NCBI RefSeq assembly: GCF_016904955.1
Contig: NZ_JADIKE010000027.1
Coordinates: 108,814 to 172,813, forward strand
Direction of reading: 5' to 3'
Length of the DNA: 64,000 nt
From: Dyella flava
GTDB lineage: Bacteria; Pseudomonadota; Gammaproteobacteria; Xanthomonadales; Rhodanobacteraceae
A program made the translations under genes and the position numbers. The notes under the pieces were generated by a model. That model searched no databases. It was not told where the DNA came from and saw nothing but the letters and a program-made list of their open reading frames with translations. Shown piece by piece: positions 1-9,050 of the stretch. Positions within the stretch are counted from its first letter, which is position 1, and each line of letters opens with the position of its first letter.

Positions 1-2
1 AC

Positions 3-140
3 CCACAGACGCCTTTCACCGCCGGCTCACCGGCCACCGCGCCGGTACACGTATTAATCGCGGTGACCGAGCGTGCAGAGGCGATCACCAAGCAGCGCAT
101 GGAAACCGGGCAGCGCTATCGGACAAGGCAACACCCATGA
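3..140 (+). CDS. Possible 3' end of a gene entering from the left edge
   Basis: One frame stays open from base 3 to a TGA at 138-140 and reads like a protein C-terminus, with an alanine/valine-rich stretch and then a charged helix containing TERAEAITKQRMETG. The N-terminal part lies outside the window and no family is recognisable. The coding impression rests only on amino-acid composition, so it could be a chance open frame. The next gene starts about 100 bases downstream on the same strand. Confidence 0.3.
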   Translation, partial: PQTPFTAGSPATAPVHVLIAVTERAEAITKQRMETGQRYRTRQHP

Positions 141-237
141 ATGCCTGCTGGCGGGTGAGCCCGATGGATTTACCCGCGTTCGCAGCCGAACATTGAAAAG
201 TCGAGGCGTGTTCTTACGCCTTACCAGAGATAGAGTC

Positions 238-1077
238 ATGGCCTCCGCACTGTTAAAAAACGCCTCCCATGCCGGAGTTCAAAACGACTTGGGTTCGCTG
301 ATGCGCTATTGGCGCGGCATACGCGGAAAAAGCCAGTTGGACGTATCGATGGATACCGGCATTTCACAGCGGCATATCAGCTTTATCGAAAGCGGGCGAA
401 GCAACCCCAGTCGCCAGGCGCTGATTCATATCGCCCAGGCACTCGATATTCCTTTGCGCGAGCGAAATGTGTTGCTGCAAGCCTCTGGTTACGCGCCTAT
501 TTACTCAGAGAGCTCACTGGAAGCGCCGGAGATGCGCAGCCTTCAAAAAGCGTTGTCGCGAATGCTGCACCAACATGCCCCGTTCCCGGCGATCGTGATG
601 GACAGGTATTGGAATGTCCTGATGACGAACGACCATGCACCGCGCTTTTTCAACGGCTTTATCGATATGTCGGCCCGCGCTGAGCCGCGCAATATCCTTC
701 ACCTTATTTTCGATCCTGATGGCTTGCGTCCGTTTATGGTCAATTGGGAACAAACGGCACGCAGCCTTATTCAACGCGTGCATCGCGAATCGGTGGGTCG
801 CGTCGTTGACGAAAAAACGGGGCAATTGCTGCGTGCTCTTCACGCCTACCCTGATGTCAAAGCAGAGTGGGTAGCACCCCATCCCCATGCAATAGCACCC
901 CATGCGCCGGTTATTCCCTTGAGCTTCGCCAAGGACGGCGTGGTGATGAATTACTTTTCGATGGTCGCCACGGTGGGAACGCCACAGACCATAAGCGCAC
1001 AGGAAATTCGTATCGAGTGCATGTTCCCCGCCGACGATGACACCGAGGCGAAGCACATGCAGATACTTGGCGACTGA
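238..1077 (+). CDS. XRE-family regulator with MmyB-like ligand-binding domain
   Basis: The 279-aa product has an N-terminal helix-turn-helix (about residues 15-75; ISQRHISFIESGRSNPS is the recognition-helix region) followed by an MmyB-type C-terminal domain (about 100-265), a PAS-like fold thought to bind small hydrophobic ligands. The open frame extends upstream to base 73, but ATG 238 gives the usual length for the family and puts the HTH at the normal distance from the N-terminus. Such regulators usually sit beside an oxidoreductase they control. Here the nearest genes are the partial gene on the left and the convergent redoxin gene, so the target is not obvious. Family assignment is firm; regulon unknown. 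Confidence 0.88.
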   Translation: MASALLKNASHAGVQNDLGSLMRYWRGIRGKSQLDVSMDTGISQRHISFIESGRSNPSRQALIHIAQALDIPLRERNVLLQASGYAPIYSESSLEAPEMRSLQKALSRMLHQHAPFPAIVMDRYWNVLMTNDHAPRFFNGFIDMSARAEPRNILHLIFDPDGLRPFMVNWEQTARSLIQRVHRESVGRVVDEKTGQLLRALHAYPDVKAEWVAPHPHAIAPHAPVIPLSFAKDGVVMNYFSMVATVGTPQTISAQEIRIECMFPADDDTEAKHMQILGD

Positions 1078-1213
1078 CCGGCGATACTTGCCCAAACGCC
1101 GGGCACGCCATGCCGTCCCTTGGCGTCGCACGAAGATGGTGATCGCCAGCGACGCAGCACTGCGTTATTCACGCTCCGCCACACCCATGTCGACGATTAC
1201 CGCAATCCCGCCG

Positions 1214-1810
1214 CTAATCCTGTTCGCCGATCGTTTGGGCGTACGTATTTCCGTACGGATAGAACAATTGCTTGCGGCCTTGCTGCCATGCCGCCTTGAG
1301 TTCGGGCGTAGTGATGTCCCAGTCCAGCCGGCATTTCTTCATGACGGCACGCATGTCCTGGCGCAGCTCTTCTGAAGTGGGGCGGCCGAAGAACCAGTAG
1401 CCGTTGTAGATCTTGTAGATGACTAAATCGGGCTCGAGGATGATCGTGTGGGGAATCATCGGATTGTGGGCCGGATCGGTGTATTCGGCGATGTCGAGGT
1501 CCTTCTGCACAGTCCGCCGCGTGTCCGACAGGAAGGGCCAGTGGGCGCCTACTCCACTGCGAAATTCATTCGTCTCAGTGATGTTGTCGGTACTGATCGT
1601 GACCAGCCGGCAATAGCTGACTTCGAGTTCACGATGCAATTGAACCAGCCCTTCGCACTGGCGACGGTCCTTGGGGCAAAAGCCGCCGCGGCTCAGAACC
1701 AGCACCATGGGATCCTGTCCTTGCAGCTCTGAGAGTTTTCGGCGTTTGCCGGTATGGTCGGAGAGCGCATAGTCGGGGAAGGTCGCCCCAGGAATGATGT
1801 CCGGTCGCAT
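1214..1810 (-). CDS. Redoxin / AhpC-TSA-type thiol peroxidase-like protein
   Basis: This 198-aa protein has a thioredoxin fold of the redoxin/AhpC-TSA superfamily. Residues 5-35 match the peroxiredoxin opening (GATFPDYALSDHTG). The expected catalytic strand follows at VLVLSRGGFCPKDRRQC, with Cys45 and Cys52. The classical PxxxTxxC active site is absent and the Cys arrangement is CxxxxxxC, so it is either an atypical two-Cys peroxidase or a thiol oxidoreductase. A GAGGAGG ribosome-binding site lies just upstream of the ATG. It converges with the XRE gene on its left. No signal peptide is seen, so it is probably cytoplasmic. Confidence 0.82.
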   Translation of the reverse strand: MRPDIIPGATFPDYALSDHTGKRRKLSELQGQDPMVLVLSRGGFCPKDRRQCEGLVQLHRELEVSYCRLVTISTDNITETNEFRSGVGAHWPFLSDTRRTVQKDLDIAEYTDPAHNPMIPHTIILEPDLVIYKIYNGYWFFGRPTSEELRQDMRAVMKKCRLDWDITTPELKAAWQQGRKQLFYPYGNTYAQTIGEQD

Positions 1811-1907
1811 ACGAAGGCCTCCTCTTCAGTCGATACGAAGGTTACTCCGCCCCGTTATTCGCGGATAAATCGGGGCACGCTCCGAATGAAACAGGTTCGC
1901 AAGACTG

Positions 1908-1983
1908 CCCCTCACCCCAGCCCTCTCCTCGCTCCTCAAAGCTGGCGCCATCCACTCCCCGCGTGCCCCACAGGGGAGAGGGA
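1908..1983. repeat. Dispersed CCCCTCACCCC...GGGGAGAGGG intergenic repeat
   Basis: The segment begins CCCCTCACCCCAGCCCTCTCC and ends ACAGGGGAGAGGGAG, giving an imperfect GC-rich inverted repeat between the redoxin gene and the DHA2 transporter. Related copies occur at 53623-53704. It is probably a dispersed REP-like element that can also act as a bidirectional transcription stop between these two genes; the stop role is inference. Confidence 0.6.
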
Positions 1984-1999
1984 GCAAAGCATGGAGCTT

Positions 2000-3601
2000 T
2001 TAACCACGCCGACGGGCTTGCGCATCACCGATCACTTTTCCTTCAATGAAAACCCAGGCACTGATCGCGCTAAGCAACGCAAGTGCGGCGGCAACCAGCA
2101 TCACCCAGCGAAATCCCGCGACAAACGACACCTTGACCGCATGCCTCAGCGCAGCTGCGGCCGCTTCCGCATAACCCCCGGGAATCACGATGCCGGCCAG
2201 TTTGCCGCGCTGCGTGACAACCGCAGCAACGAGTCCTGGCGATGCATGCATTCGAGCCAACTCGCCGTTCAAGGTGGCATCGAAAACCGATGTCAGCACG
2301 ACACCGAACAGCGCGATGGCCAGCAACGCTGCCGCGCGCGACACCGCGTTATTGATGCCCGACGCCGTGCCTGCCAGTTGCTTGTCCACACTGTTCATGA
2401 CGGTGGTGGTCAGCGGCGCCACGGTGATGCCCATGCCCAGCCCGAGCATGCAAATGGCCGGGAAAAATGCTTGCCAATAGCCGCTGCTGGTCGATGCCAG
2501 CGTGAACATGGCGAATCCGATGGAAGCCATGAACGGACCGATCACCAGCGGCAGCCGGGATCCGAACCGATCCACCAAGCTCCCTGCCCAGCGCGACAAC
2601 ACAAACAGGATCACGATAAACGGCAACAACGCGGCGCCCGCCACGGTGGCGCCATATCCCTGCACTTGAATCAAGTTCAGCGGCAGGAAGAACAGACTGC
2701 CACCCAGTGCTGCATAAAGCAGCGCCGTCAGTACGTTGGCGCCGGCAAAACTGCGCTCACGAAAAAGCTTCAACGGCAACATGGGCGATGCGATGCGTGC
2801 CTCGACGTAGACAAATAGCACCAACGCCACGAGACCGACAACCACCGCCATCCAGATCGGCGTCGCGCTCCAGCCACGAGCGGGTGCCTCGATGAAGGCG
2901 AAGACCAGCCCGGCCAGGCCGATTGTCACCAAGCCCGCGCCGAATGCATCGATGGAACCACCGCCCTGGCCGCCTTTGCTTTCAGGCACCTTGGCCGCGC
3001 ATATCGCCCACAGCACGATCCCTATCGGCGCATTGACCAGAAAGGCCAGGTTCCACGAGTAATGCTCGACCAGAAAGCCGCCGATGACCGGCCCGATCGC
3101 CGCCGTGATGGCGCTGAATGCCGACCACGTACCAATGGCTGCTCCACGCTCCGACGTTGGAAAGGTCGCGCTGATCAAGGCCAGGCTGCCCGGAATCAGC
3201 AGCGCCGCGCCGACGCCCTGCACCGCCCGCGCTGCAATGAGTGGCATCACGGCCGTCGACAGCGAACAACCGATCGACGCCAGCGTGAACAGGCCGCTGC
3301 CGATCAAAAAAATGCGCTTGCGCCCAAAGCGATCGCCTAGCGCGCCACCGACCAAAAGCAGTGACGCCAGGAACAACGCATACGATTCCATCACCCATTG
3401 CGCATCGGAGGTGGTGGCGCCGAGCGTTCGCTGGATGGCGGGAAGCGCGACATTGACCACGGTGCCGTCGATGAACGCGAGACTGGATCCAAGGATCGCC
3501 GCGACCAGCGTCCAACGTCGCGATGACCTCGCACAAGGCGTCGCGGACGGCCCGCCAAGGATGACGCCTTCTTCGCAGGGTGGTTTTCCAATCTGGCTCA
3601 C
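2000..3601 (-). CDS. MFS drug exporter, DHA2 (EmrB/QacA-like) family
   Basis: This inner-membrane proton-driven multidrug exporter has 14 predicted transmembrane helices. The DHA2 signatures are visible: SSLAFIDGTVVNVALPAI in helix 1, GGALGDRFGRKRIF in the loop between helices 2 and 3, and GPVIGGFL in helix 5. The frame extends to base 3682, but GTG 3601 has an AGGCGAG ribosome-binding site and gives a 533-aa protein of normal length; the extra upstream residues are arginine-rich and look untranslated. No membrane-fusion partner is adjacent, so it may act alone. It is followed leftward by the redoxin gene and preceded by the Old Yellow Enzyme. Confidence 0.88.
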   Translation of the reverse strand: MSQIGKPPCEEGVILGGPSATPCARSSRRWTLVAAILGSSLAFIDGTVVNVALPAIQRTLGATTSDAQWVMESYALFLASLLLVGGALGDRFGRKRIFLIGSGLFTLASIGCSLSTAVMPLIAARAVQGVGAALLIPGSLALISATFPTSERGAAIGTWSAFSAITAAIGPVIGGFLVEHYSWNLAFLVNAPIGIVLWAICAAKVPESKGGQGGGSIDAFGAGLVTIGLAGLVFAFIEAPARGWSATPIWMAVVVGLVALVLFVYVEARIASPMLPLKLFRERSFAGANVLTALLYAALGGSLFFLPLNLIQVQGYGATVAGAALLPFIVILFVLSRWAGSLVDRFGSRLPLVIGPFMASIGFAMFTLASTSSGYWQAFFPAICMLGLGMGITVAPLTTTVMNSVDKQLAGTASGINNAVSRAAALLAIALFGVVLTSVFDATLNGELARMHASPGLVAAVVTQRGKLAGIVIPGGYAEAAAAALRHAVKVSFVAGFRWVMLVAAALALLSAISAWVFIEGKVIGDAQARRRG

Positions 3602-3733
3602 GGCAACTCGCCTGTGTGGGCGGCCGGCGCCGATACGCGCCTTCAATCGATCATGTTGGCGACCCTGCCCTGGATTTGGCAATAGCCGTGAAGCACACAG
3701 GCTTTTTGGAATAGCAGCGAGGCATCACCCGGA

Positions 3734-4846
3734 TCAACTGAGTGTCGCAAAGGCTGCCGGCGTAAAGTCGCCCAGCTGATCAACACGGCCCTGCCGAACT
3801 TTTTCAAGCCAGGAAGGATCCTGCAGCAGCGCACGCCCTACTCCAGCCAGGTCAAACTCGCCGCGTTCCAGCCGCTCGAAAAGCCGGTCCAGCGATGCGG
3901 CGCTGGCACTCTTGCCGGCGAAGGATTCCCAGGCGTCGCCATCCAGACCCACCGAGCCGACCGCGATGGCGGTGACGCCGATGAGCTTCTTCGCCCAGCC
4001 GGCCAAGCTCAACGTCTTGTCAAAGCCGGGAAAGGCGGGCTCCCAGAATTTTTGTTGAGAAAGATGAAAAGCGTCCGCACCGGCATCGACGAACGCGCCA
4101 AGCCACCGTTCCAGCACGCGAGGTGTTTCGGCGAGTCGTGCGTGGAAATCCCTGGGCTTCCACTGCGAGAGACGCAGAATCACCGGAAAGCCGGCCGGCA
4201 CGACGGCACGAATGGACTTGAGAATCTCGACCGCAAAGCGGGAACGCTCGATAAGCGTCGCGCCGCCATACCGATCACTTCGCCGGTTGAGCTCCTCCGA
4301 GAAAAACTGATTGATAAGGTAACCGTGCGCGCCATGCAATTCGACGCCGTCAAATCCGAACTGCGCCGCATCTGCGGCTGCACGGGCAAAGGCGTCGATG
4401 GTGTCGGCGACATCCGTCTCGCTCATCGGCTGGCTTACGCGCTCACCCGTCTCCGCCAGTCCCGAGGGGCTCTCGAAGGGTGCGGGTGGCGTCCAGTCAG
4501 GTGCCGAATTGGAGGGCTTCTGACCGACGTGCCACAGCTGCGGCACGATCCGTCCTCCCGCCGCGTGAACCTCGTCGACTACCGTCTTCCAGCCGGCGAG
4601 CGCCGCCTCACCATGAAAGCGCGGGACATCGGGCAGGTTGAGTGCAGCCGGACGATCCACGCCCGTCCCTTCCGTGATGATCAGGCCAACGCCCTGCTCC
4701 GCGCGACGGCGATAGTAGGCAGCGACCTCGGCCGTCGGCACGCCGCCCGGAGAGAAGGATCGCGTCATCGGGGCCATCACCACGCGGTTGGGCAAATCGA
4801 GGGCATTCAGCCGATAGGGGCTGAAGAGAACATCAAGACCGGACAT
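3734..4846 (-). CDS. NADH:flavin oxidoreductase, Old Yellow Enzyme family
   Basis: The 370-aa FMN-dependent ene-reductase TIM barrel has the OYE features in order: LPNRVVMAPMTRS near the N-terminus, the GVGLIITEG strand, PQLWHVGQ, the substrate-binding pair in FDGVELHGAHGYLINQF, and the phosphate-binding VGRALLQDPSW near the C-terminus. Such enzymes reduce activated alkenes or nitro compounds using NAD(P)H. It starts 154 bases from a divergent LysR gene, which is its most likely regulator. The DHA2 exporter follows on the same strand. Variation around the barrel end (LSQQKFWEP) suggests a subfamily distinct from NemA, so I give no symbol. Confidence 0.9.
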   Translation of the reverse strand: MSGLDVLFSPYRLNALDLPNRVVMAPMTRSFSPGGVPTAEVAAYYRRRAEQGVGLIITEGTGVDRPAALNLPDVPRFHGEAALAGWKTVVDEVHAAGGRIVPQLWHVGQKPSNSAPDWTPPAPFESPSGLAETGERVSQPMSETDVADTIDAFARAAADAAQFGFDGVELHGAHGYLINQFFSEELNRRSDRYGGATLIERSRFAVEILKSIRAVVPAGFPVILRLSQWKPRDFHARLAETPRVLERWLGAFVDAGADAFHLSQQKFWEPAFPGFDKTLSLAGWAKKLIGVTAIAVGSVGLDGDAWESFAGKSASAASLDRLFERLERGEFDLAGVGRALLQDPSWLEKVRQGRVDQLGDFTPAAFATLS

Positions 4847-5000
4847 GGGGTACTCCCTATCGGAATGTAGAAGTGCCGGCCGCGGGCGCGGGAACCGCCT
4901 TGGCGTGGCCGGCCGGATGCGTTGAGGGGAAAATTAGACCCTTCCAGACCCACCCACTAGCCGGTAAATTCGGGAGGAACCCTTCCATAGGTGAAAGGCC

Positions 5001-5906
5001 ATGGACCGACTCGAAGCCATGCGCATCCTGCTCGCGGCGGTAGACACGGGCAGCCTTTCCGCCGCCAGTCGCCAGCTGCACATTCCACTGGCTACCGTCA
5101 GTCGTCGTGTATCCGAACTGGAGGAACACCTTCGTGCCCGACTGTTGCTGCGCGGCACGCGCAAGCTCACGCTGACCGATGCAGGCCGCGATTACGTCGC
5201 CTCATGCCGGCGCATCCTGGAAGACCTGGTGGAGGCCGAGCGCACGGCAACCGGCGAGTATCGCGCGCCGCAGGGCGAGCTGATCATCAGCGCGCCGCTG
5301 GTCATCGGCCGCACCCACGTGGTCCCCGTGCTAGTCGAGTTTCTGCAGGCTTACCCGGAGATTCGTGCGCGCATCCAATTGAGTGATCGCGTCAGCAACA
5401 TGCTCGAAGAACAAGTCGATGTCGCCATACGTCTGGGTGAGCTTCCGGACAGTGACATTATTGCCACCCGCGTTGGACTCATCAGCCGCGTACTCTGCGC
5501 AAGCCCTGGCTACCTCGCATCACACGGCGCACCTGAAAAACCCCACGATCTTGTCTCTCACGACTGCATTACCTATGAAGGCTATTCCGCCGCAGACCGA
5601 TGGGAGTTTCGCTTCGATCGAACGTCGCAACTGATCCAGGTCGCGTCGCGCCTCACCGTAAACTTGGCTGAAGCTGCCGTTATTGCCGCTATTGCCGGTG
5701 CCGGCATTGCCCGCGTTCTGTCAGACCAAATCGCAGAACCATTGAAATCGGGAGCGTTGGTGCGACTACTCCAGGCATTCGAACCCACGCCCATGCCCGC
5801 CAGTCTGGTGTATCCGCGACAGCGTCACGTGCCGTTGAAGCTGCGTGCATTCCTGGACTTTGCAACGCCACGGCTGCGGCAGCGGCTTGGCTATGAAAGC
5901 GCGTAG
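5001..5906 (+). CDS. LysR-family transcriptional regulator
   Basis: The 301-aa protein has an N-terminal winged HTH (residues 1-60; AASRQLHIPLATVSRRVSEL) and a LysR substrate-binding domain (about 90-295) of the CrgA/AaeR-like group, recognisable from DVAIRLGELPDS and the AAVIAAIAGAGIARVLSDQ segment. It is transcribed divergently from the Old Yellow Enzyme gene, the standard LysR arrangement. It therefore probably controls that enzyme, and perhaps the exporter behind it, in response to an electrophile; the inducer is inference. Confidence 0.9.
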   Translation: MDRLEAMRILLAAVDTGSLSAASRQLHIPLATVSRRVSELEEHLRARLLLRGTRKLTLTDAGRDYVASCRRILEDLVEAERTATGEYRAPQGELIISAPLVIGRTHVVPVLVEFLQAYPEIRARIQLSDRVSNMLEEQVDVAIRLGELPDSDIIATRVGLISRVLCASPGYLASHGAPEKPHDLVSHDCITYEGYSAADRWEFRFDRTSQLIQVASRLTVNLAEAAVIAAIAGAGIARVLSDQIAEPLKSGALVRLLQAFEPTPMPASLVYPRQRHVPLKLRAFLDFATPRLRQRLGYESA

Positions 5907-6594
5907 AACGCTTACTAGCCAACATTATGCAGACGGTATTTCGCACATCCATCGATGACGACGAGCGACGTTGCACGTACACCAAGTGTCAAGAAAATCC
6001 TACATGACACCCGCAGCAGTACTCGATTAAAGTGGTGGGGTCATCAACGCAGTTCGCGAAACAGCCAACGCTGATGGCCCAGGCAGCAATGCTTGGAGAG
6101 GCGCGAGTCGCGGGAGTAACGAGCTCCCACGACCCGCTAAACCACAAACAACTCAATGGAAGTTGCTCATGATCTCCCAACATCATACGGCACCGCCGTG
6201 CCCCTCGGATCGCAACGATCCAACACCGGCACCCACCTTGAACCTCGACGGCAGGCTCCCAACGCGGAGTTCGGGTCGGGAAATGCGGCAAATCCCCACA
6301 TCCAGGCAGGCTGACATTGCGCTAGCGGTGCTTGTGGCTGAAGGCAAAGGCCGGGTGGACAACGCCTTCACATCCCATCGCACCGGCGAACGCAACGGCC
6401 TGCACGCCGCCCCTCACTTCCTGCATCACCTCGTCGACACGCACACCCCAGCGTAGGGTGGATTAACGCGTGTACGTATGAGGGCGGCCATGTTGGTTCG
6501 CTGAGTCAGGACAGTGCGCCATTTTCGGCACGTTGGTTGGCGACAACGTGCCGCTTTTTCGGGATGGCAAACCACTCCACATGCAATACGCAGG
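5907..6594. other. Gene-poor stretch after the LysR gene
   Basis: I see no convincing gene in these 690 bases. Short open frames exist (for example about 6163-6456 rightward) but lack recognisable domains, and a conflicting frame lies on the opposite strand. The only clear signal is a hairpin-plus-T-tract at 6526-6559. This may be a degraded region, since relics of coding sequence begin directly to its right. Confidence 0.5.
6526..6559 (+). terminator. Rho-independent terminator-like hairpin
   Basis: A perfect 10-bp stem CGGCACGTTG / CAACGTGCCG is separated by an 8-base loop and followed by CTTTTTC. This is a good intrinsic terminator for rightward transcription, although the nearest upstream rightward gene (LysR) ends 620 bases earlier. 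Confidence 0.6.
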
Positions 6595-6750
6595 CTGGGT
6601 TAGCGCAGCGTAACCCAGCGAATCATCCATCCCGAAAAGCAAAAATCACACACCAACACCGCACGTCGTAAAACCGCCCCACCCAGCACCGGATCCTTCG
6701 ACCATATGGAAACCGCCGTCGATTCGCTGGGTTACGCTGCGCTAACCCAG
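6595..6750. repeat. REP pair (BIME-like), copy 1
   Basis: Two 24-bp palindromes with core GGGTTAGCGCAGCGTAACCC lie in opposite orientation at 6595-6618 and 6727-6750. Each is flanked on its outer side by a CAGG/CCTA-type tail. Identical cores occur at 6850, 6981, 15075, 15127 and 20477. They enclose a fragment of epoxide-hydrolase coding sequence. Confidence 0.85.
6661..6720 (-). pseudogene. Relic of epoxide hydrolase internal 3' segment, copy 1
   Basis: Read leftward, this stretch gives TAVSIWSKDPV and then a degenerate tail matching the ERFYNV region. It aligns with TAVSMWPKDLVKAPREW in the intact epoxide hydrolase (genomic 7168-7240), with roughly 16 bases deleted in the middle. A REP palindrome lies on each side. 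It is non-coding debris from duplication of that gene's 3' end. Confidence 0.75.
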
Positions 6751-6807
6751 CCTACGACCATCGTCATTATCGCCAGCCACTCAAGGCGACACTTGCAAAG
6801 CAAAAAG

Positions 6808-6843
6808 TCAGACACGAATGCTCTTGGCAAAACGACGCAGTTG
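6808..6843 (-). pseudogene. Relic of epoxide hydrolase C-terminus, copy 1
   Basis: The complement reads QLRRFAKSIRV followed by TGA, nearly identical to the last residues of the intact gene (ELRQFAKSIRV). The match extends past the stop codon for about 20 bases (GCAAAGCAAAAAGTC versus GCAAAGCAAAAGTC). The coding match stops where the next REP palindrome starts. Confidence 0.85.
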
Positions 6844-6849
6844 CGTAGG

Positions 6850-7004
6850 CTGGGTTAGCGCAGCGTAACCCAGCGAACCCCCATCCCGAAAAGCAAAAAT
6901 CACACACCAACACCGCACGTCGTAAAACCGCTCCGCCCAGCACCGGATCCTTCGGCCATATGGAAACCGGCGTCGCTTCGCTGGGTTACGCTGCGCTAAC
7001 CCAG
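6850..7004. repeat. REP pair (BIME-like), copy 2
   Basis: The palindromes at 6850-6873 and 6981-7004 repeat the arrangement found 255 bases to the left, including the sequence between them. The period is constant: 6595 to 6850, 6727 to 6981, and stop codon 6808 to 7063. This defines an imperfect tandem duplication of about 255 bp that ends inside the intact epoxide hydrolase gene. Confidence 0.85.
6915..6975 (-). pseudogene. Relic of epoxide hydrolase internal 3' segment, copy 2
   Basis: The complement reads TPVSIWPKDPV and then a degenerate ERFYNV-like tail. It is the second copy of the fragment at 6661-6720 and is equally homologous to TAVSMWPKDLV of the intact gene. It lies between REP palindromes and cannot be expressed as a protein. 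Confidence 0.75.
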
Positions 7005-7062
7005 CCTACGGCAGTCGTCGTTATTGCTTGCCATTCAAGGCGACTGACTTGCAAAGCAAAAG

Positions 7063-8334
7063 TCAGACACGAATGCTCTTGGCGAATTGGCGAAGTTCTT
7101 GAGCATACGCATCGGGCGCCTCCCAGGCCGGGAAATGCCCGCCATGCGCCTGCATGGAATACTGCTGCACGTTGTAAAAACGCTCCGCCCATTCCCTGGG
7201 TGCTTTCACCAGATCCTTGGGCCACATGGAAACCGCCGTGGGAACCGTCACATGGTCAGTCGCCTTGAGCGGCTGGCGATAATGACGGCTGTCGTAGTAG
7301 TAACGCACGGATGAACCGATGGTGCCGGTCGCCCAATAGATCATCACGTTGTCGATGAGCACATCCATCGGAAATGCCTTGAGCAGGTCACCGCCGTTGT
7401 CGCTCCAGAAGTAGAACTTCTCCACAATCCAGCTCGCAAGGCCCGCTGGTGAATCGGCCAGGCCGAATGCCAGGGTCTGTGGCCGGGTGGACTGCAGGTG
7501 TTCGTAGGCACCCTCATCCACTTCCCATTTCGCGAGGTCGGCCTGATACGCCTTTTCGGCATCGGTCAGCGGACGCGCGTTTGCAGGCAGCGGCATATCC
7601 ACCACGGTCGAGACATGAATACCTTTCACGCTGGCGGGATATTTCAACGCGAGCCGTGTGGCGACGCCCGCCCCGATATCCGTTCCCGACGCGATATATC
7701 CGCGATAACCTAGCTTCTCGGTCATCAAGCGGTGGAACAGGTCTTCCGTAATCACTTGATACGGCCGCGTGGGCCGTTCCGACAGGCCAAAGCCCGGCAG
7801 CGTGGGGATGACAACATCGAATGCATCGTCCGCCGATCCACCGAATGCCGCAGGATCGGCCAGCCTGGGGGCGAGCATGCGGTACTCCGCAAAGCTGGAC
7901 GGCCACCCGTTCATCAGCAGCAGCGGCTTGGGATGGGGGCCGCGACCGCGCAAATGGATGTAGCTGATACCGAAGCCTTGAATTTCAGCGCGCTGATGCG
8001 GCAACTCATTCAAGCGCTTTTCGGCCGCGTCGAAATCGTAAGTCGTGCACCAGTACTGGATGAGCGCCTTCAGGAAGGATTCGTTCATGCCATAGCGCCA
8101 GTCGTCGCTGACGGCATCGTTCCAGCGGGTGGCGGACAGGCGGCGCAGAAGGTCCTGTCTGAGCGTGATATCGAACTGGATGCCGGAGCTATCGCCAGGG
8201 GTGATGTTGGAACCCGTCATCGTGGCCTTACCGTCCGCGGCTGACTCATTGAGCAAGGTGCGAGCACGCAATGAGTTTGCACCAAACAGCGCCAGGGCGC
8301 CGCCTAGCCGACTCAGGAACTGGCGTCGAAGCAT
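7063..8334 (-). CDS. Exported epoxide hydrolase (microsomal EH-like, EHN domain)
   Basis: This 423-aa alpha/beta-hydrolase has an N-terminal EHN domain (about residues 50-155; FDITLRQDLLRRLSATRW). The hydrolase core carries the oxyanion motif NGWPSSF, the nucleophile aspartate in SGTDIGAGVA (in place of GGDWG) and the catalytic histidine in HGGHFPAWE. Start 8334 was chosen because the next residues form a twin-arginine-type signal (LRRQFLSRLGGALALFG), so a periplasmic, Tat-exported enzyme is likely. It hydrolyses epoxides to diols through an ester intermediate. Its 3' end has been duplicated downstream together with REP elements. No partner gene is adjacent. Confidence 0.88.
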   Translation of the reverse strand: MLRRQFLSRLGGALALFGANSLRARTLLNESAADGKATMTGSNITPGDSSGIQFDITLRQDLLRRLSATRWNDAVSDDWRYGMNESFLKALIQYWCTTYDFDAAEKRLNELPHQRAEIQGFGISYIHLRGRGPHPKPLLLMNGWPSSFAEYRMLAPRLADPAAFGGSADDAFDVVIPTLPGFGLSERPTRPYQVITEDLFHRLMTEKLGYRGYIASGTDIGAGVATRLALKYPASVKGIHVSTVVDMPLPANARPLTDAEKAYQADLAKWEVDEGAYEHLQSTRPQTLAFGLADSPAGLASWIVEKFYFWSDNGGDLLKAFPMDVLIDNVMIYWATGTIGSSVRYYYDSRHYRQPLKATDHVTVPTAVSMWPKDLVKAPREWAERFYNVQQYSMQAHGGHFPAWEAPDAYAQELRQFAKSIRV

Positions 8335-8552
8335 TCTTGGAGCCTCCCGGTGGCGCGAAAGCACGTTTCAATCTGCGTAGAGCCATCGATGGCAACCTGC
8401 ATCGATATTAGCCGGCCCGCGCGGCTCAAGGTTTGCCCTGAAAGCCGGCGCCAAGCCTTCTGCTGACAGCGTATGTCAGCAGCCTCTCTACAACCAGATC
8501 CGCGCCCTAGCCCCTGGCCCCATCGATCAACCGGCGGCCGTGGCGAGCCGGC

Positions 8553-9050
8553 TTACTGCGACACCGCCAGCCGGGCAAACGGCCGCCAGATGGACCGGAC
8601 AGCACGCTTGGCGTTGGATCCGGTGACATGCAGCGGCGTCACGGCATGCTGGCGGACTTCCGAGGAAACATCCTCCTGAAACCAGCGCCAGAAGCTGGAC
8701 CTGGTCTGGCCAAGCACGATCAGGTCGGCGTCCACCTTGCGGGCAAAGCTGGCAATCGCCTTGCCAACGGTGAATTCCTGGACGGACAGCGTGATCATGT
8801 GCGCTTCGCCGCGGCAGCCGCTTTCATTGAGCTTCTGCGTAACCTCGGCAACCACTTCACGACCCTGCTCTTCCAGGCAGTTGATCAGCGCGCCAAAGTC
8901 CTGCGATTCGGCCAGGATAAAGCGCGGCATCCAATCGACCACATGGACGACCGAAATATGTGCGTTGTTTTCACGTGCCAGTTTGATGGCCGATTGAAGT
9001 GCCTGGCAGTTGGCGTCGTGACCGACGGCGACGAGAATGTGCTTGATCAT
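8553..9050 (-). CDS. Universal stress protein (UspA family)
   Basis: The 165-aa UspA domain opens with MIKHILVAVGHD and continues to the DLIVLGQTRSSF / AVTPLHV end region. Start 9050 has a GGGAGGAATT ribosome-binding site; the frame upstream is not needed. The canonical G-x2-G-x9-G-S/T nucleotide-binding motif is altered (GQTRSSFWRWF), so ATP binding is doubtful. The protein is cytoplasmic and probably a general stress factor. It is a monocistronic gene flanked by intergenic repeats. Confidence 0.88.
   Translation of the reverse strand: MIKHILVAVGHDANCQALQSAIKLARENNAHISVVHVVDWMPRFILAESQDFGALINCLEEQGREVVAEVTQKLNESGCRGEAHMITLSVQEFTVGKAIASFARKVDADLIVLGQTRSSFWRWFQEDVSSEVRQHAVTPLHVTGSNAKRAVRSIWRPFARLAVSQ

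Noticed and set aside
6163..6456. Rightward 97-codon frame in the gene-poor stretch
   Set aside because: It is rich in His/Pro/Thr without any motif, lacks a ribosome-binding site and competes with a frame on the opposite strand.
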